A stretch of 64,000 nt of DNA, from the NCBI GenBank assembly GCA_036320915.1, contig JAXBDG010000009.1, positions 1,426,001 to 1,490,000 of the forward strand, read 5' to 3'. The stretch comes from Linnemannia elongata (Eukaryota; Mortierellomycota; Mortierellomycetes; Mortierellales; Mortierellaceae). Positions within the stretch are counted from its first letter, which is position 1. Each line of letters begins with the position of its first letter. Below, piece by piece: positions 24,908 to 36,200 of the stretch. The notes below the pieces were generated by a model. It did no database searches, had not been told where the DNA came from, and saw only the letters and a program-made list of their open reading frames with translations. A program made the position numbers and the translations under genes.

Positions 24908-26646
24908 TTAAGCGTCCTTGATGGTCAAGTCAGAAAGAACCTCATCGACCTTGCCCACCTCCTCATCACCCTCCTCCGTTGCCCCAAGGTTGAGTCCCTT
25001 CTTGTTCATGACAGCAGCGCTAACAATATCATGGAAACTGAGGGTGCTCGAAGGGCGAGTGTTCTTGCCACTGGTCACAACAACCTGCTCAGACTCGCGC
25101 GTATCCTCACCAGAACCGAACGACGATCCCGACGATGTCTGCATCTTGCGAATAAGTCCAACAGCACGGACGGCCTTCTTGAACGCAGAGCGGGCGTTGA
25201 AGTTCTTGCGGACACCGGGCAACAGGTTGACGCTGTCGGCGGGCGAAAGAGGGGTGACCATGTCCTGTTCGAGCATAGCGCGGAACCAGGGGTGGCTCAA
25301 GGCCTGAGTGGCTGTGGGTCTCTTGTCGGCGGGGCGCACCAAGAGAGAATCAATGAATGCTTTGCCGAGTCCAGAAATGTCCTTCCAGTACTCCTCCTCG
25401 TACTCGTACTCTCCCGAAATGATGCATTCAAACAACGACGCCTGGTCTAAAGAGGATGGGATAGGTGATTCACACGGAACATTGTTAGGTCCTTTGTTAC
25501 TTGGTACCGCATGAAACATTGACCATCGGAGTCCAACAACGCGCCAAGGTACATAAAAAGAAAACGAAAAAGAAAACACAAAAAATTCTATGACGAGTGA
25601 TGTGCTTACCCTCTCCCCAGAAGGGTGTGTATCCGCAGAGAAGTGTGTAGGCAATGACACCAACACTCCAGATATCGACAGGCTTGCCATGTCCAATCTG
25701 CTCCAAGACCTCGGGGGCAACATAGCCGGGAGTTCCGCAGGCTGTCATGAGGACATCGTTTCCGCTAGTAAGTACCTTGCTCAGTCCAAAGTCCGTGATC
25801 ATGAGTCGAGCATTCTCGGTCTTGTCCATGAAGAGTAAGTTCTCGGGCTTGAGATCCCGGTGAACAATATCCATCTCGTGCAAGTACTCGACACCTAACA
25901 GGATCTCGTGGACCAGACGAGCAGCATCTCCCTCGGTGTAGCTTCCCTTCTTGAGGAGCTGGTCGAAAAGCTCTCCACCTTCGGCCAAATCAGTGACCAG
26001 GTAGACCGCATCCTCAGTCTCGAACAATTCCAGTAGAGAGACGCAGTTGGGGTGTCTGACCTTAGACAAGATTGAGATCTCCGTGTTGAGCATGGTGCCC
26101 TTACCCTGAAGCGACTTTTTGAGAATGATCTTGAGCGCATAGGATTTGCCTGTTAAGGACGAAGAACAAAGAAGAATGATAGGTTAATTGAGATGAGCAA
26201 TGAATGAACGATAAAAAAAAAACAAGAGTAAGAATGAAAGGTGAGGTAAAAGGTTCACACGGCGAACCATTCGCACGTGTCCCATCCTACAACACAGTTA
26301 CAGTCCTTTCCTTCTCTTTACAGCGTTGCTGAGCCCCATCCTTTCTTCTCTAATCCTCGAAAATAAAAAAAAAAAAGAAGAATAAAAGCGTTCAGTTTTG
26401 CTTACCAGTCGATCTGAGCTTAATCTCCTTGACGGTGGCAAAGGTACCAACACCGAGGACGTGATCCGTAATCTCATAAAGCTCCAACAGCTCAGGGTGA
26501 ATCCTGGGTCCACGCTCACGCTCACGCTTCCTCTCTGCAGCAGCGGCAGCCTTCTCTGCTGCGACTCTCTCGGCAATGGCCTTCTCGGCCGCCGCAGCCT
26601 CGTTCTCATGACCGTGGTTCTTAATCTTGTCGATAAGTTTCATCAT
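24908..26646 (-). CDS. Calcium/calmodulin-dependent protein kinase I-like
   Basis: Exons 26646-26406, 26149-25610 and 25446-24908 give 439 aa. An Ala/Glu/Lys-rich coiled N-terminus of about 45 residues precedes the kinase domain: Gly-rich loop LGVGTFATV, ALK lysine (Lys87), HRDLKPEN (Asp179), DFG (Asp200) and the GTPGYVAPEVL P+1 loop with an activation-loop Thr. After the kinase domain, KNFNARSAFKKAVRAV fits a combined autoinhibitory/calmodulin-binding helix, as in CaMKI. Fungal CMK kinases phosphorylate Ser/Thr targets downstream of Ca2+ signals. ATG is doubled (ATGATG); the first is used here. The Ala/Glu-rich N-terminal extension is not found in animal CaMKI. Confidence 0.92.
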
Positions 26647-27439
26647 TTGCGGTTATAAATTTATATGTGTCGTTCGTTTGTCCTGTGGTTGTTGTTTGAA
26701 GGTGAGATTTTGTTCTCCTGAAGGTGGAAGTGGTTTCTAATTGATAGAAGACGAGGAGAGGAAGCGGAAGACATAGTTTAGCAAGGGAATATAGTGCAAC
26801 TGAAAAGTCTGAGAAAGGTTTTATTCCATTTTTTTTATTTGTAGCCAAGCGGAGAGAGCAAGAAGAAAGAAAGAGCAGGAAGTGGGCTGAGATATGCTTG
26901 CAAGTGTCGGGTAGTTGAGGCCAGGTCCTGTCAATGGTGATAATGGCAAGCATAGGCGCCTTCTTCTTCACTGAAGAAGCAAAGTCTTAGAAAGTACCTT
27001 GAGTGATGAGAGACCGAAGGGATGAGTGTACGGGGTGGGGGGTAATGAGACGGAAAGGAAAAGGGGGAAGGGAAGGGGTGGGTGAATGTAAAAAGAAAGA
27101 GAGAAAGAGAAGAAAGAAGTGAAAAGAAAGGGACGGAAGAAATAAGAAAGAGACGAATAGAGAAAGGAATAGGGCCATGAAAAGAAAACAAACGCCGAGA
27201 AGATAGAGTCGTCCTTGTTCTCTTCACGCACTTTGCACACACCACACTTTACAGGTCCGACTCACAACATAAAAAGAAAGGAAAAGTGCTCTCACCATGT
27301 CACACAACTTTACCACTTCACCTGCTTCCTTCACACTCACTTCCTTTATCGTATCCCCTTTTCTTTTTCCTCTTCCCTTCTTCTCTCTGTCTGTTCCCTT
27401 TCCTTGTTCCTTTTTCATGTCGTTGCTTTTCTACGCCTT

Positions 27440-27491
<52 letters not shown>

Positions 27492-28444
27492 TACCCCCGC
27501 GGAGGAAACAGGAAACAGCCAAAGTGGAATGAGTACATACCTCTCGTGTAGTTGCCATCACTTTCTTTATTTTCATATTGCTCTTGTTACTTCCCTCCTT
27601 TTCCCTCTCTTTGTCACCTTGCGTTTATCTACTCTGCTCTCGGCACCGCCGCCCTCTTATTTCCTCTCAATCCTCCATCTCTGCATCCCGCCCCCTCTTT
27701 TTTATTCATGCGTCCCGTTTGAGTGGGCTGAGTGGGCTGAAAATACACAGGAATCCTGGGTTCATTTCTTTCCTTTGGGGTGTCCTTTGGCACGCAAAAG
27801 TCCAATGGGTACCTGTGATATCCCTGCGATTGGCTGCTGTTGTCGTCTTGTTCTTCCACTCCTTATCCTTTGGGGGCTACGATGGTTAGAACGAAAACCC
27901 AATTGAACAAACAAATTGTGCACCAAAGAGTAGAGATATTCCAGGTCATGTTTATTTTTATGAATAAATGCCTAGACCTTTTTGTCATTCCTTTGCTTCT
28001 TGCTCTCACCCCTGCGTGCTTACCACTTCTGCTCTTCCCTCTCCTCATGGTTGCAATTGCCCAAAAAGAGACGTTTTTGTAAAGAGCATGGCAACGGCAT
28101 GACACACACACACACACAAAGGTATTTTTGGATAATGTTCAGGCACCGCAGAGTTGCCTGACACAGCCCCCTCAGGTCTTCCCATCAAAAAGAAAAAAAG
28201 TTACATTTGAGACATCCACCAATGTGGCAACAAAAAGGTTGTTTCTAGATAGAGGCGCCCCCCGCAGCCGAAGCCTGGATCGAACAGCCTCCAATGGTGC
28301 AAGGTCACATGGTCATCTTGCTGTTTCTCAATGGGTAAACTGCACCTTCAAGGAACGTGCTTGAAGAAGAATACTGCAATGGATTCCAAACACATCTTAT
28401 GTTAATCTTTATTTGTTTTTTTTTATTTTATCTTCATCAAGTCC
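26647..28444. other. Intergenic: CaMK promoter, methyltransferase 3' flank
   Basis: 1.8 kb with no convincing gene. Sequence at 27000-27190 is C/T-rich on the CaMK sense strand. A 48-nt poly(A) tract is at 27441-27488. A frame at 28128-28364 (about 78 aa, Arg/Ser/Thr) has only a TTG start, no splice context and no family resemblance, so it is not called. A (CA)n run lies near 28101-28117. Confidence 0.5.
27441..27488. repeat. Poly(A) tract, 48 nt
   Basis: The longest homopolymer in the window, in the intergenic region upstream of the CaMK-like gene (poly(T) on that gene's sense strand). Confidence 0.9.
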
Positions 28445-30416
28445 TTAGTATCTATAAGGACCCTCCCAGTAAATGACTCGGTTCATGCCCTCAAAGTTGA
28501 GCCAGGTAGTCTTGATGTCCGGGTGGAGTGTCTCCAACCAAGTGACAAAGTCAGCATACGAAGTCACTGGTCGAGTCGATGGATCTTCGCCTTCCTCATC
28601 TTCCTCCCGAGCAACCCCCTCGTTGAAGCTACTACCGCTACTGCTGGCAATGTCATCTATTTCGAGGTCCTTGGGCAGTCGGCGATGTGGGTTGTCACGA
28701 CCGAAAACACAACAAGGGATGATGGCGAAGGGTTTCCCGGCCTTGAGTGCCGCCCTCACAATAGGCTCTGTAGCCTGATCTGGGTGAAGTCCAATCATGA
28801 TCGAAGCAGTGCTGACCATATCCTTGTGGGTCTCCAAGAACTGATCGTCCAACATGGCTTGTATCCGTGAGGGTTCTGTGGCCTGGAGGGGCTGTGTTTT
28901 TACTGTAGGGATAAAGTCGCCCAGTCCATCAAGAGGCTTGTCAGCGTCCGGCTCCTGCTCCTCCGTGGCATCCGTGGTTGCTGGAGTTGAGGTTGAAGAC
29001 TCGCCTTCTTCTTGTACCGTCGATGCCTCCGAGCAGCCGTTGCCATCAATAGCGCTGTTGTCCGCCTTGAACTTTTCCAACCACTTGCGCTGCCATTTTC
29101 GCATGCCCTTGCCTGGACGAGGCTCGACTACAGTAGACCGAATCCCTTGCCGAGTCTGCAGCTCCCATGACAGGTCTCCTCTCCCTCCAGCAATATCAAG
29201 CACTCCAGAACCTGCATTCAAGCACTGGCGTGTGAACGTGTCTATCAGCCACTTTGCAAAGTAGAGTGCTCGTTCCCGATGTTGGTTCTTGGTCGTTTTT
29301 TGGTGCGGGTCCGAGGCATGATGTGAGATTTGCCTCTTCGCTTGGATTCGCTATCGTAGCATGAAATAAATTGCCATTGTCGATCAGCACTACGTTCCCA
29401 ATAAATAAAGCTCTCTGACATCCTCGGCAGTCGGAAACAAAAGAAGTTATACACACCTCGTCAACCCATCGCCTACGTTCGGCTTTGAGTTTCACCGGGT
29501 CTGTCTCATGCCAAAACTCGCACACCTCCTTGCTGCACTTTCCCGAGTTGAGCCAGAACTTGCAATGCGGTTGTGAATCGTCTCCTCTCTGCTGCTGCTG
29601 CGATTCTGAAGAATCTTCCGACATCTCGCTGCTCTTCCTCTTCTTCCCCGATGCCTTACTTCTTCCTCCTCCTGCTGCTGCATTTTGCCCAGTAGTAACC
29701 CCGTTCGAGATCTCAGCTGATCCAGGGTTAGGCTCAAACGCATCCTTGCCACGCCAGAGTTCCAGGACCTCAAAGTCAAGACAGTGCAACAAAGCCGACC
29801 ATCGGTTTGTCATTGTCGCCGTCGATTTCTTCTTTTCGGAAATCTCAATGTCGCCAAAGACCCGGACCACGGCGCCAAGCTGTACCCTCCGCCACAGATC
29901 GTCCAGCTCTTTGAGAGAATGTGTCGGGAACCGAGCAATAATCTCCATACGCCTGTGATACTGAGTGTTTTGTGGCTGTCCGTCTCCTACTGGATAGTCG
30001 ATAGGAGTATCAACATATTCCCAGTCACTCTCCGTGGTACTCTCCCCTGCAGTCGCCTCAAATCTACTCGCAACTCCTTGCTCAGCCGGGATGTCCTTGG
30101 AAACCCCACTCTGGTGCCGATGACGGACCAAGGAGACATCCAAAAAGAACAACCGTTTTGAGAGTTTTCGCTTGTGGATAATGCGACCCTCCATGTAATA
30201 TTTCCGTTGCGGTTCAAAGCCCTTCTTGACCTCGCCTTGCTTTGTGTCGGTTGTTGCGGCCGAGCTGGGTGTGATTGGTCCTGCACCTGCAGAGTTAGCC
30301 TTGTCGCTGCCATTCAACTCATTATCGCCATAGACTTTGAGGCCCTGACAGGCAGAAGATCCCAGGCGGATCAGCCTGTCAAGGAACGGTGCATCGACTT
30401 GAACTGGATTGGACAT
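28445..30416 (-). CDS. OB-fold / CCCH zinc finger / Rossmann methyltransferase fusion
   Basis: Exons 30416-29457 and 29350-28445 give 621 aa. Residues ~70-230 contain YYMEGRIIHKRKLSKRLFFLDV and LGAVVRVFGDIE, which look like the OB-fold nucleic-acid-binding module of tRNA synthetases. A CCCH finger (C285-x8-C294-x4-C299-x3-H303) follows an acidic/Lys-rich linker. The C-terminal half has an AdoMet-methyltransferase motif I, VLDIAGGRGDLSWEL (about 369-383), the post-I acidic VEPRPGKG, and a late AIIPCCVFGRDNPH segment (PCC at 532-534) resembling the PCC motif of some RNA methyltransferases. Together these suggest an RNA, perhaps tRNA, methyltransferase; substrate and exact family are not known to me. 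The start is 98 bp from the NDC80 stop on the same strand. One intron only (106 nt, GTGTGT donor). Confidence 0.75.
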
Positions 30417-30514
30417 GGTCAAAGGAATGTGAATCGCCTTCGAAATCAAAGGAAAAAAAAAAAAGAATAATACAGAGGCCAGAGTCACGTGTATATGGTT
30501 TATTTCGCCCACCT

Positions 30515-33173
30515 TCACTGTGAAAAGATCAGATCGCGTTCAGGCACCGGATCAAAGTTCTCGGGGTCGTTACGCCTCTGGAGCTCTGCGGCATTATCGG
30601 CTGCCACAACTTGGCGAACGTGATTCTTTTGCTGTTCAGCATCTTCAACCTCCTTGGAAGCCATCGTCTGGACCAGCCCAACCTGCTCCTCGACATGCTG
30701 CTTCGCCTCCGTCAATTGTGCTAGGATCTCCTTGATCCGCCGGTTGTACATCTCGCGGTTTTGAGCGGCCTGACGCTCCATCAAGATATTCTCCTGCTCA
30801 AGTCGGTCGGCCTCTGCTGTATTCTGGTTTATCTCTAACGTCATCGCCTGAAGCTGCTCTTCCTGGCTCTCAGTGAACGTCTGACGATTGGCAGCATCCG
30901 TCCTTGCAGACTATAAAATTCAATGACAAGATATGTAATGTGGGGTATTAGTAAAGAAACCCACATGTTTTCAACAGCAAGGTCACAAAATAACGTGAAA
31001 AGAATTGTACTGTACCTCTTTATCTTCTTGGTGCTTTTTAGACAGAAGGCCAAACTGGTACTCCTTGATGCGAATCTCAGCATTCTTGTCCGCAATTTGG
31101 TCCTCCAAGTGGTCCAGGTCCTCCTTCAAGGTCATAAGCTCATTCTCCGTCCCATTGACATTTGTCGTAAACTGATTCCTGAGGGCGCCAACAGTCCGCT
31201 CGGCCATGTTTTTGGTTTCAATCGAATACAACCTTCCAGTACCAGAGATGGCGTTATCCATATCCAGTCGCAGCTCAAAGTCCTGGCCTCCCGCATGCTT
31301 ACCGGATCTGGGAACGATTCCAATCTTCACTGCAAGCGCATTGTACTCAGCGATCAAACGCTCTGCCTCGCTCTCTCCTTCCTGGAACCGTTTGTCGAGT
31401 GTCCGCTGCTGCTCCTCAAAATCGCTGACCTGCTGCTTCAGACGGTCCTCATTCCGCCGCAACCTGTTACGCTCTTCAATCTTAGTCTCCAAACCGGCGC
31501 GAGTTGTGGTCTGTGTCCGAACAATCTCCTGGACCTCCCGCTTCGCCCGCTCAAGGTCCGCCAGCTTGTGCTCCTTGTTGATAATGTTCTTCCTTGTTTC
31601 TTCATTCGCCACTCGTACTTCCTCGATCCTTGGCACTCCATGCTCAATGGCCTTCTTGAACTGCTCCAAGTCCTTCTTCAAAGTCTTTTGCTCCCCTTCC
31701 AGTGCAACCAGCGGCGACTGAAAATATGCAATAAACAAAGCAATAAAACGTGCGTTAGCTTCAATGCTTAGGGACACTCTAAACACATGGCCGTCAGCTT
31801 TTCGTCCGAGTTCTTATCGATAAAGTGAATTACCACTTCTGCCCGAGCGGCCTCCAGTTCTTGTCGACGAGTATCGTTCAGCACGTCAAGACTCCGAACC
31901 TCATCCTCTGCGTACTCCTTGCGACGTTGAAAACTCTTGGCCATGCTCTCCTCAATATCCGGATCGTGCAAGTTTCCTGTCAACATCCAGACCCGGTACG
32001 TCTTAGTCAAATAGTGGTATAAAGCTCGCTCTGGCGACACCTGCGTCATGTCCATTTTCGGGTCAATATCTCTGTCCCTGTTATGCGCGTTGCTCATCTG
32101 CTGTGCCTCCATCAGCTCGTTGTATTTATCGATGATCTAGAACGTGTCGATAATAGATGAAAATAAGTTTTGGCTCATGTCGCCCTATTCGCTCATGGTT
32201 TATAAAAATTAAAAAAGGGCAAAGAATCCCTTACCGTGATAACATCCACCATCCAGCCGAGCAATGCCAGCATGTTGGGCCAAGAGTGTGGTGTTCCTAC
32301 GGTATACAATGACGTCTTTGAGATGGAATCTGCCGCCGGGTATCTATATCATCATACGGTAAAGTGAGAAGTTTGTCCTGAACCTATTCACGTTTCCTGC
32401 ACGTCTCGAGCAAACTTTGTCCGCCTTACCTCATCGTCTTCAGTAATACGGGCACCTCATCCTCAAACTTTTTCTGAAACTCGTATCTCGGCTCCAGTTT
32501 GAGGTATAGGAACTTAAAAATGTCCTGGAAATCCTTGTTGGTCGGCTGGGTCAAGTTCTTGTTTGTGATGACATAAGGGTATCCAGTTTGCGTCAAGAAG
32601 TTCACAATGTGGAGAATCAAGTTTCTTTGAAATACTTTGTCCTTGACTGGGCGCGGGTCCCGAATGTTGACGTTGTTCAAGAGCGAGAACCCCATTCCTG
32701 GGCCAGGCCCGTTCATAGACTGTCTTGGCGCAAAGCTGCTGATTCGACTAGTAAAAAAGCACAAAAGGACCACATGATATACGAGGTCAGCAGCGCAACC
32801 AAGTGTCTCGGCTCAGCTCCTCCCGCTGTTTCCTAACTACAGCCACATACCGGTTTCCAGAAGTAGGTGGTCCCATGACACTGCTTCCAAGAGCCCCATA
32901 GTCGTCTCCAGTCAAAGGTCCCATAGGAGAAGGTCGTTGTGACATCATGACGGACGAGTTCAGAATGCTGTTGCGTTGGCCTCCGTTGATGGACTGGCGG
33001 AATCCGGACGAGACGCTCCAGCGACTGTTGCCACTCCCAGCTCCTGCCGAAGTGTTGTACGAGGTTGCGGACGGGGGTGGCTGCATAGTATTTGAGTAGC
33101 TTGTCATCCTTTTTGATGTGGGTATGTTTGAACTGCTGTTGTTGTAGGGTGTCTGCGGTTCCTGGTGATTCAT
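30515..33173 (-). CDS. NDC80: Kinetochore protein Ndc80 (HEC1)
   Basis: Exons 33173-32851, 32747-32430, 32343-32235, 32136-31834, 31717-31016 and 30910-30515 give 716 aa. The disordered, Ser/Pro/Asn-rich basic N-terminal tail (about 110 aa) is followed by the calponin-homology domain (VFQRNLILHIVNFLTQTGYP, LGWMVDVIT), then a long, nearly continuous coiled coil to the C-terminus. Ndc80 forms the outer-kinetochore complex with Nuf2, Spc24 and Spc25 and binds microtubules through its CH domain and N-tail. Length agrees with fungal homologues (about 640-720 aa). It is tightly spaced between ATG18 upstream (104 bp from the ATG18 stop) and the methyltransferase gene downstream (98 bp), all on the minus strand. 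Confidence 0.94.
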
Positions 33174-33277
33174 AGTTTAAAGAAGAAAAGTAGATGGAGC
33201 ACGCGAATTTCTTTATTTTCTTTGAACAGCAGTAAAAAAAAGCGTGACTGTCTTCGCGTCTCTTCAACGCGTTCCCC

Positions 33278-35410
33278 TCAAACGGTTCCGTTGGAATCCT
33301 CCGAAGACGACAACAAGCTGTTAATATGATTGATAAAAAAGGACTTCCTTTGTTAGCGTCAGGAACAGCATACTGCTATAGAACAAAAGGGAACAAAGTT
33401 TAAGGAGCTAGCACTAACCTGAACTGCTTGAGCAGGACGCATGGGCCGCCGTTTTCCAGGTCAATATTGTATTGATACAAGTAGCCATCCGATGTCGCCA
33501 CCATGATCTGTGGAGTCGTGCTAGGGACCGAGTTGGAAACAACCAAGTTAGTCATCAAGTTGTGATGTTTTGAAACAGACACTCCGGACAATAATCTTGC
33601 AAACTTACGAGCTCAGCGCAATGACACTCTGGACGCCTGACGTTGGCAGCTTGATGTGAGCAAAGTCGCGAGACGGCTCAAAAATCTCTGTAATGGCTCC
33701 TGGAAGGTATGAGCCAACACTTCCTGCGAGGTTCTTTCCGATGTTGAATGATTGCCGGCGAATAATAGAACTATTGTATGGCAATATGATATGATAAAGG
33801 TTAGCGTCTGTAGAATGCCCTTCATTAATGAGATAATGGCTAGAGTATTGATATGTCCATACCTCATTCCCGAGCCCTTTTCAGCCGAACCGTCAATCGA
33901 GCCTCCATTTGATCTGTGACCATCACCGGGACGATTTGATCCTCCAAGCTTGAAAATATGAACAGTATCAGTGTCGCTTGACACCGAGAGCAATGTGCTG
34001 GCGAGGTTGAAGGAGAGCGAGTAGATCCTGGCTGACTGTGATCCTCGTCTGAATTGAAACAATCGCTGCGCATTGGGTATCGACCAAATGCGGATAACAG
34101 TACCCTAATATTATTGGAACATCAACAGCATGAACTTAGATGGTCAAATCTCATATTACTTGCATCCAGCATAGCCCCTTATAAGTCCTAATTTCACAGC
34201 ATGAAAAATACCTTGTCACTCGCAGTTGCAAGCATCGTTCCCTCAGAGTTGATAGAAATGTTGGAGACAGAGGTCTTGTGAGCCTGGACAATGTTGACCA
34301 CTTGCAATGTCAGAGCATCAAAGATCAGTACATCTCCTGAAGGACCATGCGAGTCATCCCGTCCGCTGCCAGAGAAGGGTGAGGTGGGCGATGGTGTAGG
34401 TGATGGATAGGCGAGATAGCAGTTCTCGCTCGAGGGCGATAAAGCACAGATAGCTATCGAAGAAGTGCCAGAACATTCGTCAGCATGGTTTCTCACTTCC
34501 TGGATGTTTGAAAAATCTGTATATGGTCGCATGACCTGACAGAAGGTTATCCTGTGACATACCATGGGGATTAGGACTTGTCTCGATGGTGTGAAGGAGC
34601 TTCATATTGCTGATGTCATAGACATAGATCTGGTCCTCGAGCACCACGATGAGGCGCTTCCGATTGAGTTTGACAGAGAGAATGGTTGTTGGAAAAGTAA
34701 GCTCGCAAATGGTTGATTGACGCTAATAGTGGCATGATGCAACGTGGCACGGAAATAAAAGATGAGATGAGATATTGCACTGAACATGTTACTTCCTGTG
34801 TGTCTACGCAACGTTTGTTGAACAAAAAGAGGCTTCTTACCTTGGTGTTGATGATTTGAAGCCTTCTGGGCGAGGATGCTGGCTGGTCTCCAGCTCCGAC
34901 GATCGCGACCAAAGACGTGCAGAACAACATCTCGACGATTCCGATAGAGCTGTCCGCTGTTGCAATGGTGCAAACATACCAAAAAAAAAAATATATTGTG
35001 TGAGTAGTGTGTCCTGCGGTAAAAAGAGTCAAACACTCACAGCTCTGCGCAATACCACGTTGCCTGTGTCCATGCTGAACATACTCTTGGAGTAGCATTT
35101 GCCGAATGGGTCGCAGTTGTAAATGTTGAATCCGCGTTTTGTTCCGACAGAGATGCAGCTAGTTCGAAGAGGTCAAGAGTAGAAGTGGGTGTGAGTGTGA
35201 GAATGAGCGAAAAAGGAGGAGGGGTGAATGACTAAGTCGTTCGAGTCTGGGTTGTTGTAGAGGGAGGACCAATTGCAAGGGTGGGCAACAATTAAGTGTC
35301 GTTTGTTCGCGAGTCCATGTGTCTATGAGGAGAGTGTGTGAAGAGAGGTACCTGAAGTCCTGGTTGAAGTTGATGAATAGGAGGTCTCCGCCTCGTGCGC
35401 TAAGGTTCAT
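33278..35410 (-). CDS. ATG18: Autophagy PROPPIN Atg18/WIPI
   Basis: Nine exons: 35410-35352, 35158-35085, 34956-34841, 34722-34563, 34453-34212, 34104-33863, 33770-33609, 33520-33419 and 33317-33278, 398 aa, all phase-consistent. Conserved PROPPIN segments are [55 protein letters not shown] and the phosphoinositide-binding FRRG motif (235-238, in [20 protein letters not shown]). Atg18 is a seven-bladed beta-propeller that binds PI3P and PI(3,5)P2 and acts with Atg2 in autophagosome formation and in vacuole homeostasis. An inserted loop ([17 protein letters not shown]) lengthens blade 4. The last coding exon has only 13 codons. Length fits the family. The divergent partner upstream is the acyl-CoA synthetase gene. 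Confidence 0.94.
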
Positions 35411-36011
35411 GGCTGGCAGAGGTGTTTGTCTTGTTATTGTTGATAGGTTGGCTGCTGGCGTTGTTGGTTGCTGGTGTGAGTGAGTGTTGTGTGTGAGTGC
35501 TGAAAAGGTGTTGTGGGATATGGCTGTGGTTGGGTTGAGTGGTGGCAAAGAGAGAGAAAGAGAGTGAAAAGTGAAAGAAAGAAGAAGGGTGCGTGTGACC
35601 AAAGAGAGCCTCCTCATGGCTCAACGCAGTCACAGGAACATTGGCTTGCGCACGAACTAAAAGTGTCAAAAAAAGACAAGAAACCAGCTGGACCCCCTTG
35701 TTTGTCTTTCCACCTCGGCCAAGATCCACATAGAACCGTTTGTTCTTAGAACACGAACGTTACTTTGAAGTGAAGTGAGTGTCGGGCGAAGGAACCCTTG
35801 GCGCTTCGTTGATACTGCTATTCTTGTTTCCAACGAGTACAGAATTCACTCAGCGATCTACAATCGATAGACGTGCATACTCCAGCACTGTGCGAGCGAG
35901 CGACCGAGGGTGAGAAAGCGTGTGAAGGATTTTGTGATCTGTTGGGGAAAAGGCCCATAAAGAGAAAAGGAGGGACTTCTTCAATCGATGAATTTGTTGT
36001 CTTTATGGTGG

Positions 36012-36052
<41 letters not shown>

Positions 36053-36200
36053 TTCCTTTTTTCTTCTCTTCGTCTTTTCGTCTCATTCCTCTTCCTCCTC
36101 CCCTCTACCCCACCTTTACTCCGACTCCGCGTCGCGCCCTTCCTCTCATCCCTCCCATTCTCTCATCCCTTTCCTCAGCTCATCTCTACTCAGACACACA
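35411..36200. other. Divergent promoter region, ATG18 / acyl-CoA synthetase
   Basis: 790 bp between divergent start codons. A 32-nt poly(T) tract (36019-36050) followed by a C/T-rich stretch up to the synthetase ATG marks that promoter or leader. No other motif recognised. Confidence 0.55.
36019..36050. repeat. Poly(T) tract, 32 nt, upstream of acyl-CoA synthetase
   Basis: Homopolymer run on the sense strand about 150 bp before the start codon, followed directly by a C/T-rich leader. It could be a nucleosome-excluding promoter element; that is inference from its position. Confidence 0.85.

Noticed and set aside
28128..28364. 78-codon plus-strand frame near the methyltransferase 3' end
   Set aside because: Only a TTG start, unusual composition, no splice or promoter context.
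35041..35085. GTGAGT donor at 35040 as the second splice site of ATG18
   Set aside because: Using it inserts about 15 residues and breaks the frame into the next exon; the GTATGT donor at 35084 restores the conserved [16 protein letters not shown].
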